A stretch of 46,777 bases of DNA from Planctomycetota bacterium (GTDB lineage Bacteria; Planctomycetota; Planctomycetia; Pirellulales; Pirellulaceae), in contig VGZA01000047.1 in the NCBI GenBank assembly GCA_016872775.1, positions 1-46,777 of the forward strand. The letters run 5' to 3'. The notes beneath the pieces are model-generated. The model did not search any database. It was not told the DNA's origin and saw only the letters and a program-made list of their open reading frames with translations. Every line of letters begins with the position of its first letter. Position 1 is the stretch's first letter. The position numbers and the translations under genes are program-made. Positions 1-8,129 of the stretch are shown here, piece by piece.

Positions 1-897
1 TCCGGGGATTTGGCTGAGCAATCGGAACAGTGCCGTGAATCGACGTACTTCGTTGCCGCCCCGATTGATCGCCTGGAATAGCTCGTGCACCCGCCCGGCG
101 AACAGCACAAGAATAATCAGGTTCACGACCAAGATTGCCGCGAAGAGGTAGAATCCCTGTTCCATGGAGATGCGTTGCGTTGCCGTCAGCGTCAGCGCTG
201 ACAGAATCGCCAAGGCGCAGATGCGACACAGGCCGATCAGCCAGGGCCCGCGCCGCAGCCAAGGGCCTGCCTCGGCCCAGGCAACGAACTGTTCGATACT
301 CTTGCCATGCGCGTCCAGTAACCGGGACTCGACGAAAAACTCTTCGCGCAGATCGAGACGCGGGCCGAGAATGCGTACCGACTGCTGGCGTTTTGTGACC
401 AGTTCTGACGAGGCGGGGTCGACCAGCCAATCGCGCAAACGACGAATCCCGGCGGGAGTTCGAGGCGTACCGATCAGGTGGAACAGCGACTGCGGGCCAA
501 ACAGATCGAGATCGTCGGCCACAGCTCGAAAAGAGGCGGGGACCTCCGTGTCGAGCAGCGGGAGGCGGTTCCAACGTCGGTCGAGCCGCGCGATCCCTTC
601 CTGTTGAAGCTGGGACACGATCTGCCATCGGCCCAACCGCACCAACAGGAATTCGTGCAGCGTGATCAGCACCAGGAAGCCGACGGCAAACAGACCACCC
701 GCCAGGTACCAGCCGCCTTCGTGTCCACGGAGCCAGCCATGCCCGAACGCGGCGGCAGCCGAGAAAAAAGCGATCGCCCGCGCTAGGGAATAATAACGGG
801 ATTTCCCTGTTAACCGCGCGATCTCGCGCTCCGCAGCCGCCCCGCGCCGCTCGTACTCGAGCCGGATTGGATTGGAGGGGAGGGCGTTCGAGAGCAT
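1..897 (-). CDS. MutS-family DNA mismatch repair-like membrane protein (3' end outside window)
   Basis: Reading the minus strand from the ATG at 897 gives 299 open codons that run off the left edge, so only the N-terminal half is present. Residues about 40-55 and 62-80 form two hydrophobic segments. They are followed by a MutS core-domain signature (DDLDLFGPQSLFHLIGTPRT, then a GIRRLRDWL stretch), as in MutS domain III. Two more hydrophobic segments follow near residues 225-275. This matches the roughly 600-residue membrane-associated MutS relatives that lack the mismatch-reading domain I. The Walker ATPase would lie outside the window. These relatives are often annotated as mismatch repair proteins, but the role of the membrane form is not established. 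Family assignment is fairly sure and function uncertain. The gene is divergent from rpmB. Confidence 0.8.
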   Translation of the reverse strand, partial: MLSNALPSNPIRLEYERRGAAAEREIARLTGKSRYYSLARAIAFFSAAAAFGHGWLRGHEGGWYLAGGLFAVGFLVLITLHEFLLVRLGRWQIVSQLQQEGIARLDRRWNRLPLLDTEVPASFRAVADDLDLFGPQSLFHLIGTPRTPAGIRRLRDWLVDPASSELVTKRQQSVRILGPRLDLREEFFVESRLLDAHGKSIEQFVAWAEAGPWLRRGPWLIGLCRICALAILSALTLTATQRISMEQGFYLFAAILVVNLIILVLFAGRVHELFQAINRGGNEVRRFTALFRLLSQIPG

Positions 898-992
898 GGA
901 AGCGGGAATCTGCACGGGTGAGCCGATAACTGGAACTGATCTTCGGAGCAGATCTCTGGGGATGCCGATCCGGGACCGGACGGGGTCTGGCG

Positions 993-1020
993 TTGCAGGC
1001 AAACTGAATGCCGATATACT
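993..1020 (+). promoter_or_regulatory. Predicted sigma70-type promoter for rpmB
   Basis: TTGCAG (993-998) and TATACT (1015-1020) are separated by 16 bp and lie about 83 bp before the rpmB start. Both hexamers are close to the sigma70 consensus. This is prediction by eye only, in the divergent gap between the MutS-like gene and rpmB. Confidence 0.5.
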
Positions 1021-1103
1021 CTAGGGTTCCCTCAGGCGGTTTGCCAGGGCGAACGGGGTGTTTCGTAGGTTTCTGAGGTTTCCGAGTTGAGTGAGGTTGT
1101 GCA

Positions 1104-1403
1104 ATGGCCCAAGCTTGTCAGATCTGCGGCAAGAGTTCGAAAATGGGAAACCAGATCGAAACGCGCGGTAAAGCGAAGTACTTAGGTGGTGTCGGAACGA
1201 AGGTCACCGGAATCAGCCGGCGGAAGTTTCGCCCGAATCTGCAGGTAGTGAAAGTCTCGACGACCAACGGTGCCGTGGAAACGGTCGCGGTCTGCACGCG
1301 CTGCATCCGCAAAGGGATTGTGCGGAAGGCGGTCAAGCGACGCCCTTTCAAATTGTCCCCGGCCCCCGCAGCGAAGGTCGCCGCAGCGACCGGGAAACGC
1401 TGA
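1104..1403 (+). CDS. rpmB: Large ribosomal subunit protein bL28
   Basis: 99 residues with the bL28 core: an N-terminal CQICGK zinc half-site (C5, C8), the SGxKMGNQ-like stretch SSKMGNQIET, the RRKFRPNLQ rRNA-contact motif and a second half-site CTRC (C64, C67). It binds 23S rRNA in the large subunit. The four cysteines indicate the zinc-binding (C+) form. The protein is longer than the usual 60-80 residues because of a basic, Ala/Pro/Lys-rich tail after residue 80. A GAGTGAGG stretch precedes the ATG. It stands alone about 115 bp upstream of gatC rather than beside rpmG. Confidence 0.95.
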   Translation: MAQACQICGKSSKMGNQIETRGKAKYLGGVGTKVTGISRRKFRPNLQVVKVSTTNGAVETVAVCTRCIRKGIVRKAVKRRPFKLSPAPAAKVAAATGKR

Positions 1404-1518
1404 TCCGATCTTGGACCGGCGCCGCCTGAGATAGGGTCGGCTCTTGCAACGGCATCGGGACGGCGCAGGCTCCGACTGCGGACGCTTGTCTTCGGCAACG
1501 GAATCGGGAGTCTCAGCG

Positions 1519-1809
1519 ATGGCTTTGGAACGGGAAGATGTTCGAAGGATTGCGGAGCTGGCGCGGCTGGAGCTTTCCTCGGACGAACTCGCGACGTTGA
1601 CCTCCGAGTTGATTCAGATCGTCGACTACGTCCAGCAACTGCGGTCGATCAAGACCGAGGGCGTTGTGCCGCTGGCCCATGCGTTGGATCTGGCCAACGT
1701 CTTTCGCGACGATTGCCTCGCACCCGGTTTGCCGCGGGAAGCGGCGTTGAGCAACGCGCCGAAGCATGATGGGGCTTACTTTCTGGTTCCGGCGGTTCTC
1801 GGAGAATAA
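1519..1809 (+). CDS. gatC: Asp-tRNA(Asn)/Glu-tRNA(Gln) amidotransferase subunit C
   Basis: A 96-residue GatC, the small subunit that wraps around and stabilises the GatA-GatB pair during conversion of mischarged Glu-tRNA(Gln) or Asp-tRNA(Asn). The N-terminus reads MALEREDVRRIAELARLEL, the standard GatC opening. I therefore start at the ATG at 1519, preceded by GGGAG at 1506-1510, and not at the longer upstream reading frame from 1444. The C-terminus keeps the typical pattern with a conserved FRDD segment and an FLVPAVL ending. gatA follows 4 bp later, so C-A-B form one operon. Its presence suggests that Gln-tRNA and/or Asn-tRNA are made by the indirect route. Confidence 0.95.
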   Translation: MALEREDVRRIAELARLELSSDELATLTSELIQIVDYVQQLRSIKTEGVVPLAHALDLANVFRDDCLAPGLPREAALSNAPKHDGAYFLVPAVLGE

Positions 1810-1813
1810 CGCC

Positions 1814-3292
1814 GTGGCGGGACTCGCGCGCCTCGATGCCATTCAACTTCAGCAAATGTTGCGGACGGGCCAGATTTCTTCGCTGGAACTGGTCGACGCG
1901 TTGCTGGAGCAGTACGCCGCCTGGGAGCCTCGAGTCGGCGCCTTTTTAAACTTTCGCGCCGACCAGGCGCGGGACCAGGCGCGGGAACTCGATCGACGGC
2001 GGTCGGCCGGCGCCGACCTCGGATTGCTGGCCGGTCTCCCGGTCTCCGTCAAGGATATCCTCTGCACGGTCGATTATCCGACCACCTGCGGTTCGCGCAT
2101 GTTGCGCGATTATCATTCGCCGTTCGACGCGACCGTTGTGGCTCGAATTCGCGACGCCGGTGGAATCGTCTTCGGCAAGACGAACCTGGATGAATTCGCG
2201 ATGGGAAGTTCCACCGAGAATTCCGCCTTGGCGGTTACCCGCAATCCCTGGAACACGGAGCATGTCCCGGGCGGCTCGAGTGGCGGTGGGGCGGCCAGCG
2301 TCAGTGCGGGCATCTGCCCGCTGGCGATCGGCACCGACACCGGTGGTTCGATCCGTCAGCCGGCGGCGTTCTGCGGCATCAGTGGCTTGAAGCCGACCTA
2401 TGGACGCGTCAGCCGTTACGGGCTGGTGGCGTTCGCCAGTAGCCTCGACCAGGCGGGACCGATGGCCCGATCGGTGCCGGAGCTGGCATTGTTGCTGGAG
2501 GCGATTGCCGGACACGATCCGCGCGATGCGACCTCGGCGCCCAACGAGGTTCCTTCTTATTCCCACACCATCGCCGAGCCGCTGCGCGGCTTGCGGATCG
2601 GTATCGTGCCAGACCATTTCGACGCGGGACTCGACGCCGAGGTCGATGCGGCGGTGCGCGAGGCGCTCGGCGCGTTTCGGGCGCGGGGCGCGACGGTTCG
2701 TGAGATCGAATTGCCAGCCAGCCGGCAGGCGATCGCAACCTATTACGTGATTGCGCCTTGCGAGGCTTCCAGCAATCTTGCCCGATATGACGGTGTGCAT
2801 TTCGGCCATCGCTCGACGGAACGCGACCGCACGGACGAGTCGCCGCTCGCGCGACTCTACTGCCGTTCGCGCGCCGAAGGACTCGGCGCCGAAGTCAAAC
2901 GCCGGATCATGCTCGGTACCTACGCGCTCAGCTCCGGCTACTACGAAGCGTATTACCTGCAGGCAATGCGCGTGCGTCGGTTGATTCGCGATGAGTTGCT
3001 CGCCGCGTTCCAGTCGGTCGACGTGATTGTCGGTCCGACGACACCGGCACCCGCCTACCGCCTGGGAGAAAAGGCAAACGACCCTCTGTCGATGTACCTG
3101 GAAGACTTATATACGGTCAGCGCCAATCTGGCGGGGATACCGGCCTTGTCGGTTCCCTGCGGATTGTCGCGCAGCGGTCTCCCAATCGGCCTGCAGATAC
3201 AGGCGGCGCCGTTCGCGGAGGAATTGCTGCTGCGGGCCGGCGCCATGTACCAGCAGGTCACCGATTGGCACCAGCGGAGGCCGGCGGCATGA
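1814..3292 (+). CDS. gatA: Asp-tRNA(Asn)/Glu-tRNA(Gln) amidotransferase subunit A
   Basis: A 492-residue amidase-signature enzyme that releases ammonia from glutamine for transfer through a tunnel to GatB. The Ser-cisSer-Lys triad is visible: K80 in LPVSVKDI, S155 in the glycine/serine-rich loop GGSSGGGAASVSAG and S179 in GTDTGGSIRQPA. With the GTG start at 1814 these fall within one residue of the numbering known for Staphylococcus GatA. That supports this start over the ATG at 1766, which lies inside gatC. A GGAG at 1801-1804 precedes the GTG. The end overlaps the gatB start as ATGA. Confidence 0.96.
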   Translation: MAGLARLDAIQLQQMLRTGQISSLELVDALLEQYAAWEPRVGAFLNFRADQARDQARELDRRRSAGADLGLLAGLPVSVKDILCTVDYPTTCGSRMLRDYHSPFDATVVARIRDAGGIVFGKTNLDEFAMGSSTENSALAVTRNPWNTEHVPGGSSGGGAASVSAGICPLAIGTDTGGSIRQPAAFCGISGLKPTYGRVSRYGLVAFASSLDQAGPMARSVPELALLLEAIAGHDPRDATSAPNEVPSYSHTIAEPLRGLRIGIVPDHFDAGLDAEVDAAVREALGAFRARGATVREIELPASRQAIATYYVIAPCEASSNLARYDGVHFGHRSTERDRTDESPLARLYCRSRAEGLGAEVKRRIMLGTYALSSGYYEAYYLQAMRVRRLIRDELLAAFQSVDVIVGPTTPAPAYRLGEKANDPLSMYLEDLYTVSANLAGIPALSVPCGLSRSGLPIGLQIQAAPFAEELLLRAGAMYQQVTDWHQRRPAA

Positions 3293-4782
3293 ATTCCGAA
3301 CGATCCGATCCGGGTCCCTACGCTATCGTGATCGGACTGGAAGTCCACGTGCAACTCAAGACAGCCAGCAAACTGTTCTGTGGCTGCAGCACGCAGTTCG
3401 GTGCGGAACCCAATACGCAAACCTGTCCCGTATGCCTGGGGCTTCCCGGCAGTCTGCCGGTCATGAACCGGCGGGCGTTTGAGCTTGCACTGCGAACCGC
3501 CGTAGCGCTCCAGTGCCAGATTCCCGAATACACGAAGTGGGACCGCAAGAACTACTTCTACCCCGATTTGCCCAAAGGATACCAGATCAGTCAATTTGAT
3601 CTGCCGATGTCGCATTCCGGGTGGCTGGAGATCGCCGACCCCAAGGGAGAGTTTCCCGTCCGGTCGATTCGCATTCGACGCGCGCATCTCGAAGAGGATG
3701 CGGGAAAGAGCCTGCACGATGAAGCGTCCGGCAAGGCCGACAGCCGGATCGATCTGAATCGGACCGGAACACCGCTGCTGGAAATCGTCAGCGAGCCCGA
3801 CTTGCGTTCGCCACGCGAAGCCCGCGCCTACCTGAATGAATTGAAGCTGCTGCTTGAATATCTCGAAGTGTCCGATTGCAACATGCAGGAGGGCAGCTTG
3901 CGTGTCGACGCGAATATCAACCTGCATCTTGCCGATGCGGCTGGCGGCATGGTGGCGACGCCGATCGTCGAGGTCAAAAACATGAACAGCTTTCGCGCCG
4001 TCGAGCGTGCGCTGGCCTACGAGGCGGAACGGCAATTCGCCGCCTGGCGGGAAACCGGCCGTACGATCGCCGAGGTGCCGAAATCGACGCGAGGCTGGGA
4101 CGATCAGCGGCAGGCGACTTTCGCCCAACGCCAGAAAGAGGAGTCGAGCGATTACCGCTACTTCCCGGATCCCGATCTGGTGCCGGTGACGGTGAGCGTG
4201 TCGGCGGTCGATGCGGTGCGGGCGGCCCTTGGGGAATTGCCGGCGGCCACGCGCCAGCGCCTGGAATCGGCTTACCGGTTGAATGCCTACGATGCCGACG
4301 TCATCGTCAATCAGGGGCGGCAGTTCATCGCCTATTTTGAACAGGTGGCGCAACGGTGTGGTGACGGCAAGTTGGCCTCCAACTGGGTGACCCAGGAGGT
4401 TCTGAGGATCCTCAACAGTGCCGGCGGGACCATCGATCGCTTCCCCATTTCGGCGGACGGTCTGGGCGAGCTGATTGAGGGAGTTCGCGGCGGGCAAGTT
4501 CCCTCGTCGCGGAGCAAAGAACTGTTCGGCGCGATGTTCTCCGAGGGACTCAGCCTGGCCGCAGCCCTGCGGAAACTCGGGATCCAGGCGTTGGACGCCG
4601 GGGCACTCGAGCAACTCTGCCGGCAACTGCTGACCGAAAACCCTCGTATCGTTGCCGACGTGAAGTCCGGCAAGGCACAAGCTGCCGGCGCGCTGGTGGG
4701 ACTTGCCAAGAAGAAAAATGCCAACGTTAACCCGGCCGAAGTTCGAGAAATCTGCGCTCGACTGATCGCCGAAATGCCGTGA
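3289..4782 (+). CDS. gatB: Asp-tRNA(Asn)/Glu-tRNA(Gln) amidotransferase subunit B
   Basis: A 497-residue GatB, the kinase/transamidase subunit that activates the misacylated aminoacyl-tRNA and receives ammonia from GatA. The N-terminus carries IGLEVHVQLKTASKLFC and a CxC...CxxC zinc knuckle (C31, C33, C46, C49). The catalytic cradle motif RKNYFYPDLPKGYQISQ follows. The C-terminal third is the helical YqeY-like tRNA-binding tail, ending ICARLIAEMP. The ATG at 3289 overlaps the gatA stop (ATGA) and has GGAGG at 3276-3280. This favours it over the in-frame start 24 bp upstream. No truncation is seen. Confidence 0.96.
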   Translation: MNSERSDPGPYAIVIGLEVHVQLKTASKLFCGCSTQFGAEPNTQTCPVCLGLPGSLPVMNRRAFELALRTAVALQCQIPEYTKWDRKNYFYPDLPKGYQISQFDLPMSHSGWLEIADPKGEFPVRSIRIRRAHLEEDAGKSLHDEASGKADSRIDLNRTGTPLLEIVSEPDLRSPREARAYLNELKLLLEYLEVSDCNMQEGSLRVDANINLHLADAAGGMVATPIVEVKNMNSFRAVERALAYEAERQFAAWRETGRTIAEVPKSTRGWDDQRQATFAQRQKEESSDYRYFPDPDLVPVTVSVSAVDAVRAALGELPAATRQRLESAYRLNAYDADVIVNQGRQFIAYFEQVAQRCGDGKLASNWVTQEVLRILNSAGGTIDRFPISADGLGELIEGVRGGQVPSSRSKELFGAMFSEGLSLAAALRKLGIQALDAGALEQLCRQLLTENPRIVADVKSGKAQAAGALVGLAKKKNANVNPAEVREICARLIAEMP

Positions 4783-4795
4783 TGCCGGCGATAGC

Positions 4796-4824
4796 TTGGC
4801 TGGAGTCCGGTCGCAATTTACAAT
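4796..4824 (+). promoter_or_regulatory. Predicted promoter upstream of the SAM-hydrolase-like domain gene and bioA
   Basis: TTGGCT (4796-4801) and TACAAT (4819-4824) have a 17-bp spacer and end 33 bp before the TTG start at 4858. This suggests that the small gene and bioA are transcribed apart from gatCAB. Prediction by eye. Confidence 0.5.
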
Positions 4825-4857
4825 TGGCCCCGTCATCTCGTCGAGGAGGATCCGCGT

Positions 4858-5145
4858 TTGCCCAGCCAGATCACGGGAAAAGTTGTCGCCATTTCGCCGG
4901 ACGGCAGTCTGGTTACCGATATCAGTGTGGACCGCTTGCGCGGCGTACCTCGTGATGAACGCGTAACGGTGACCTGCGACGAACATGAAACGCGCGGGAT
5001 CTATGAGCCCGACCATTCCGAAGTGCCGAGTACCTACCTTGCACTGTCGGGAACCTCGGGTTCGCTGGAATTGACGATTGTCGGCGAAAACGCCGCTCGG
5101 ATGCTGGCAATCCGCGTGGGCGAATCGGTCGTCGTTGCCTGGTAA
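4858..5145 (+). CDS. Stand-alone domain like the C-terminal half of SAM hydroxide adenosyltransferase
   Basis: 95 residues starting at a TTG with a strong AGGAGGA at 4844-4850. The pattern ITGKVVAISPDGSLVTDIS near the N-terminus and TYLALSGTSGSLELTI ... AARMLAIRVGESVVV at the end resemble the C-terminal domain of the SAM hydrolase/fluorinase (DUF62) family. In that family the segment GNLVTN and a YxxL(V/A)GSSG strand contact the adenosine. The N-terminal domain that would supply the catalytic residues is absent, and no fused partner is nearby. It may bind an adenosyl ligand or serve as a structural module; activity cannot be inferred. bioA, whose enzyme uses SAM as amino donor, follows 15 bp later, probably in the same transcript. 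Confidence 0.7.
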   Translation: MPSQITGKVVAISPDGSLVTDISVDRLRGVPRDERVTVTCDEHETRGIYEPDHSEVPSTYLALSGTSGSLELTIVGENAARMLAIRVGESVVVAW

Positions 5146-5160
5146 GGCCGAGCCCATCGT

Positions 5161-6579
5161 ATGAGTCGAGGTCCGTCCGATCCGTTGTTACCGCGCAATT
5201 CAGGGGAACGCGAGCCTGATCGAATTGCTCAACTGGAGCAGTGGGATCGGGAGATTGTCTGGCATGCTTTCACGCAGATGGCCGAGTATCAGCCGCTGCT
5301 GATCGAAAGAGCTGTTGGATGCGAATTGATCGACGCGGCCGGCCGACGGTACCTGGACGGCGCCAGCAGCCTTTGGTGCAATCTGCACGGACACCGGCAT
5401 TCCCGCATCGATGCCGCCATCCGCGAGCAGCTCGATAAAGTCGCGCATGTCACTTCGCTGGGACTCTCCAATTCCACAACGATTCGATTGGCGCGGCGGC
5501 TGACGCAGCTCGCGCCGAGCGGCCTGAACCACGTTTTCTTTTCCGACAACGGCGCAACCGCGGTCGAAGTGGCATTGAAGATGGCGTTTCAGTACTGGCG
5601 GCAATGTTCGGAGCCGCAGCCCGAGCGCCGCAAGTTCCTGGCTTTCGCCAACGCCTACCACGGCGACACGATTGGCAGTGTCAGCCTGGGGGGCGTGGAG
5701 CGTTTCCACGCCATGTTTCGCCCATTGCTGTTCGACGTGATTCGCGTCGAAGCGCCCGATAGTTACCGTCTGCCGAAAGGAATTGCACCCGGGGACGCGT
5801 TGCCGTATTACCTGGGGCGATTCGAACAGGCGCTGCGGCAACACCACCGGTCGCTGGCGGCGGTTGTCATCGAGCCGCTGGTACAAGCCGCGGCCGGAAT
5901 GTTGATGCACCCGCCCGGGTTCCTGCGCGGTGTCCGCGAATTGACTCGACAGTTCGGCGTGCCCCTGATCGCCGACGAAGTCGCCGTGGGCTTTGGACGG
6001 ACGGGAACCTTGTTCGCCTGCGAACAGGAGCAGGTGGCGCCGGATTTTCTTTGCCTGGCCAAGGGGCTTTCGGCCGGCTACCTTCCGGTTGCGGCCACGC
6101 TTACCAGCACGGCAATCTGGGACGCTTTCCTCGGTTCGTACGCCGACTCCCGATCGTTCTTCCATGGACATACCTATGGTGGAAATCCGTTGGGCTGTGC
6201 CGCCGCGCTGGCAAACCTGGAGCTGTTTGACGAGGAGCAAACGTTGGCGGGGTTGCCGCCGAAAATCGCGTTGCTGCGGCAGCATGGTCGACGACTGGCC
6301 GAATTGCCAATCGTCGGCGACGTTCGCCAGTGCGGGATGATCGCCGCGGTGGAACTGGTGCGTGATCGACGTCTTCAACAGCCCTTCCCCTGGGTGGAAC
6401 GACGCGGCCAGGCGGTCTGCGACCTCGCGCTGCGGCAGGGGGTATGGCTCCGCCCCCTGGGGAATGTGGTCGTGATCATGCCCCCCCTGGCAATCTCGCT
6501 GGAACAACTCGATAAAATCTGCACAGTCGTCTACGATGCGATTTCCCGCCTGTCGGGGGACGTGCAAGACGGCCGTTGA
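5161..6579 (+). CDS. bioA: Adenosylmethionine-8-amino-7-oxononanoate aminotransferase
   Basis: A 472-residue class III PLP aminotransferase that converts 7-keto-8-aminopelargonate to 7,8-diaminopelargonate with SAM as donor in biotin synthesis. BioA-specific signatures are WHAFTQM (34-40), SLWCNLHGH (70-78), FFSDNGATAVEVALKMA (126-142) and AYHGDTIGSVSLGG (165-178). Further motifs are IADEVAVGFGRTG, with the PLP-contacting D272, and CLAKGLSAGYLP, with the Schiff-base K301. The WHAFTQM and SLWCN motifs separate it from ornithine or 4-aminobutyrate transaminases. No bioB, bioD or bioF is in the window. The ATG at 5161 lies 15 bp after the small SAM-related gene. Confidence 0.93.
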   Translation: MSRGPSDPLLPRNSGEREPDRIAQLEQWDREIVWHAFTQMAEYQPLLIERAVGCELIDAAGRRYLDGASSLWCNLHGHRHSRIDAAIREQLDKVAHVTSLGLSNSTTIRLARRLTQLAPSGLNHVFFSDNGATAVEVALKMAFQYWRQCSEPQPERRKFLAFANAYHGDTIGSVSLGGVERFHAMFRPLLFDVIRVEAPDSYRLPKGIAPGDALPYYLGRFEQALRQHHRSLAAVVIEPLVQAAAGMLMHPPGFLRGVRELTRQFGVPLIADEVAVGFGRTGTLFACEQEQVAPDFLCLAKGLSAGYLPVAATLTSTAIWDAFLGSYADSRSFFHGHTYGGNPLGCAAALANLELFDEEQTLAGLPPKIALLRQHGRRLAELPIVGDVRQCGMIAAVELVRDRRLQQPFPWVERRGQAVCDLALRQGVWLRPLGNVVVIMPPLAISLEQLDKICTVVYDAISRLSGDVQDGR

Positions 6580-6624
6580 CGTGGCGGGGGAGAAACTACC
6601 GTTCACCTTTTTTTGGAGCCGCGC

Positions 6625-7926
6625 ATGCGACGTCGCCGCGAAACACCCCGAGGCATTCTGTTTCTGATCCTGTTGATGTCGGGAGCGGCAGACGCTTACG
6701 CCGCGACATGGATTCATGCCGGGCGGCTGATTGATGGCCGTGCGGAAACGGCTCGCGAACGGGTCACCATTGTCGTCGACGGCGGCCGGATCCAGCGCAT
6801 TGCGGATGGCTTCTTGTCGCCGGAAAAAGGCGATTCACTGATCTCGCTGCGCGAATGTACCGTGATGCCGGGACTGATGGATATGCACACGCACCTGATG
6901 TCGCAGCATTCGCGCGATACCTATTCCGAAAAATTCTTCATGGACCAGGCCGATTTCGCATTGCGTTCGACGCACTTCGCGCGATTGACGTTGATGGCGG
7001 GGTTCACGACGGTGCGCGATCTGGGGGACAACGGCGTGAACTCCGTGGCGTTGCGGAAAGCGATTGACCAAAGCTGGGTACCCGGCCCGCGCATCTTTAC
7101 CTCCGGAAAATCGCTGGCGACGACCGGTGGTCATGCCGATCCGAGCAATGGTCTTCGTGGCGATTTCCGGCGTGATCCGGGACCGGCCGACGGCGTCATC
7201 AACGGTGCCGACGACGCGCGCAAAGCCGTTCGGCAACGGTATAAGGACGGTGCCGATCTGATCAAGCTCACGGCTACCGGAGGTGTGCTGAGCCTGGCAG
7301 CCAGCGGCCAGAACCCCCAGTTCACCGAGGAGGAGTTGCGAGCGGTCGTCGAGGCGGCGCGGGACTACAACATGATCGTGGCGGTCCACGCACACGGGAC
7401 CGAGGGCATTCGCCGCGCGGTTCTGGCGGGAGTCGATTCGATCGAACATGGCACCTTCATGACCGACGAGGTCATGGCGTTGATGAAAGAAAAGGGGACC
7501 TACTGGGTCCCCACGCTGCTGGCGGGAAACTGGGTCGCCGAGAAAGCCAAAGAGCCCGGCTATTTCCCGGAAATCGTCCGCCCGAAGGCGGCCGCGATCG
7601 GCCCGGAAATCAATCGGACCTTTCAGAAGGCGGTTGCTGCCGGGCTGAAGATCGCGTTTGGGACCGACACGGGGGTTTCCCCGCACGGCGAAAATGCCCG
7701 CGAATTCGAAATGATGGTCCAAGGCGGCATGTCGCCGATGCAGGCGATCCAGTCTGCCACACTTCACGCCGCCCGATTATTACGCGTTGAGGACCGATTG
7801 GGGACGATTGAACAGGGAAAAATCGCCGATATTATCGCGGTGGCCGGAAATCCGCTCGAGGAGATCGGCCGAATGAAACAGATCGAATTTGTCATGAAGG
7901 ACGGGGGAATTGCCAAATCTCCCTAG
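6625..7926 (+). CDS. Exported metal-dependent amidohydrolase (imidazolonepropionase/Xaa-Pro dipeptidase-like)
   Basis: A 433-residue member of the amidohydrolase superfamily with a signal peptide: RRRR, a hydrophobic stretch [11 protein letters not shown], and a likely cut after ADAYA. Metal and catalytic positions are visible in order. MDMHTHL supplies two His on strand 1, and [10 protein letters not shown] carries the Lys that is carbamylated in this group. VAVHAHG and SIEHGT each supply a His, and FGTDTG supplies the catalytic Asp. The C-terminus [19 protein letters not shown] is the usual composite-sandwich end. The group includes enzymes acting on N-acyl or proline dipeptides, but the substrate cannot be read from sequence. 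I choose the ATG at 6625, with GGAG at 6615-6618, over a TTG 12 bp upstream. Confidence 0.88.
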   Translation: MRRRRETPRGILFLILLMSGAADAYAATWIHAGRLIDGRAETARERVTIVVDGGRIQRIADGFLSPEKGDSLISLRECTVMPGLMDMHTHLMSQHSRDTYSEKFFMDQADFALRSTHFARLTLMAGFTTVRDLGDNGVNSVALRKAIDQSWVPGPRIFTSGKSLATTGGHADPSNGLRGDFRRDPGPADGVINGADDARKAVRQRYKDGADLIKLTATGGVLSLAASGQNPQFTEEELRAVVEAARDYNMIVAVHAHGTEGIRRAVLAGVDSIEHGTFMTDEVMALMKEKGTYWVPTLLAGNWVAEKAKEPGYFPEIVRPKAAAIGPEINRTFQKAVAAGLKIAFGTDTGVSPHGENAREFEMMVQGGMSPMQAIQSATLHAARLLRVEDRLGTIEQGKIADIIAVAGNPLEEIGRMKQIEFVMKDGGIAKSP

Positions 7927-7989
7927 ATTTCCCAGTTTTCGACGGCGGAGTACAGTGACCTTGCTCCCGGCCGGTGGGGGCAAGCCGTT

Positions 7990-8018
7990 TTGACTCGGCG
8001 GCATCGTCCTGATATGTT
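7990..8018 (+). promoter_or_regulatory. Predicted promoter for the pyruvate:ferredoxin oxidoreductase genes
   Basis: TTGACT (7990-7995) and TATGTT (8013-8018) are separated by exactly 17 bp and lie in the 203-bp gap before the start at 8130. This would leave a leader of roughly 105 nt. Prediction by eye. Confidence 0.5.
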
Positions 8019-8129
8019 GTCGACGCCGGGCTCAAGTGGAATGCGGCTTCAGGCGTACCCCAGGGGCCGGCAAGGACGTATGATTCGAAATGCCAATTCG
8101 CTTCTGCATGTTCAGGGAGTAGCAATACG

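Noticed and set aside
135-786. Three overlapping plus-strand open frames in the first 800 bp
   Set aside because: They are Arg/Ser-rich with no family likeness and lie antisense to the MutS-like gene, whose translation shows clear conserved motifs.
3055-5157. 700-codon minus-strand frame opposite gatA-gatB
   Set aside because: It is a shadow of gatA, gatB and the following small gene; high GC makes long antisense frames common here, and the product resembles nothing.
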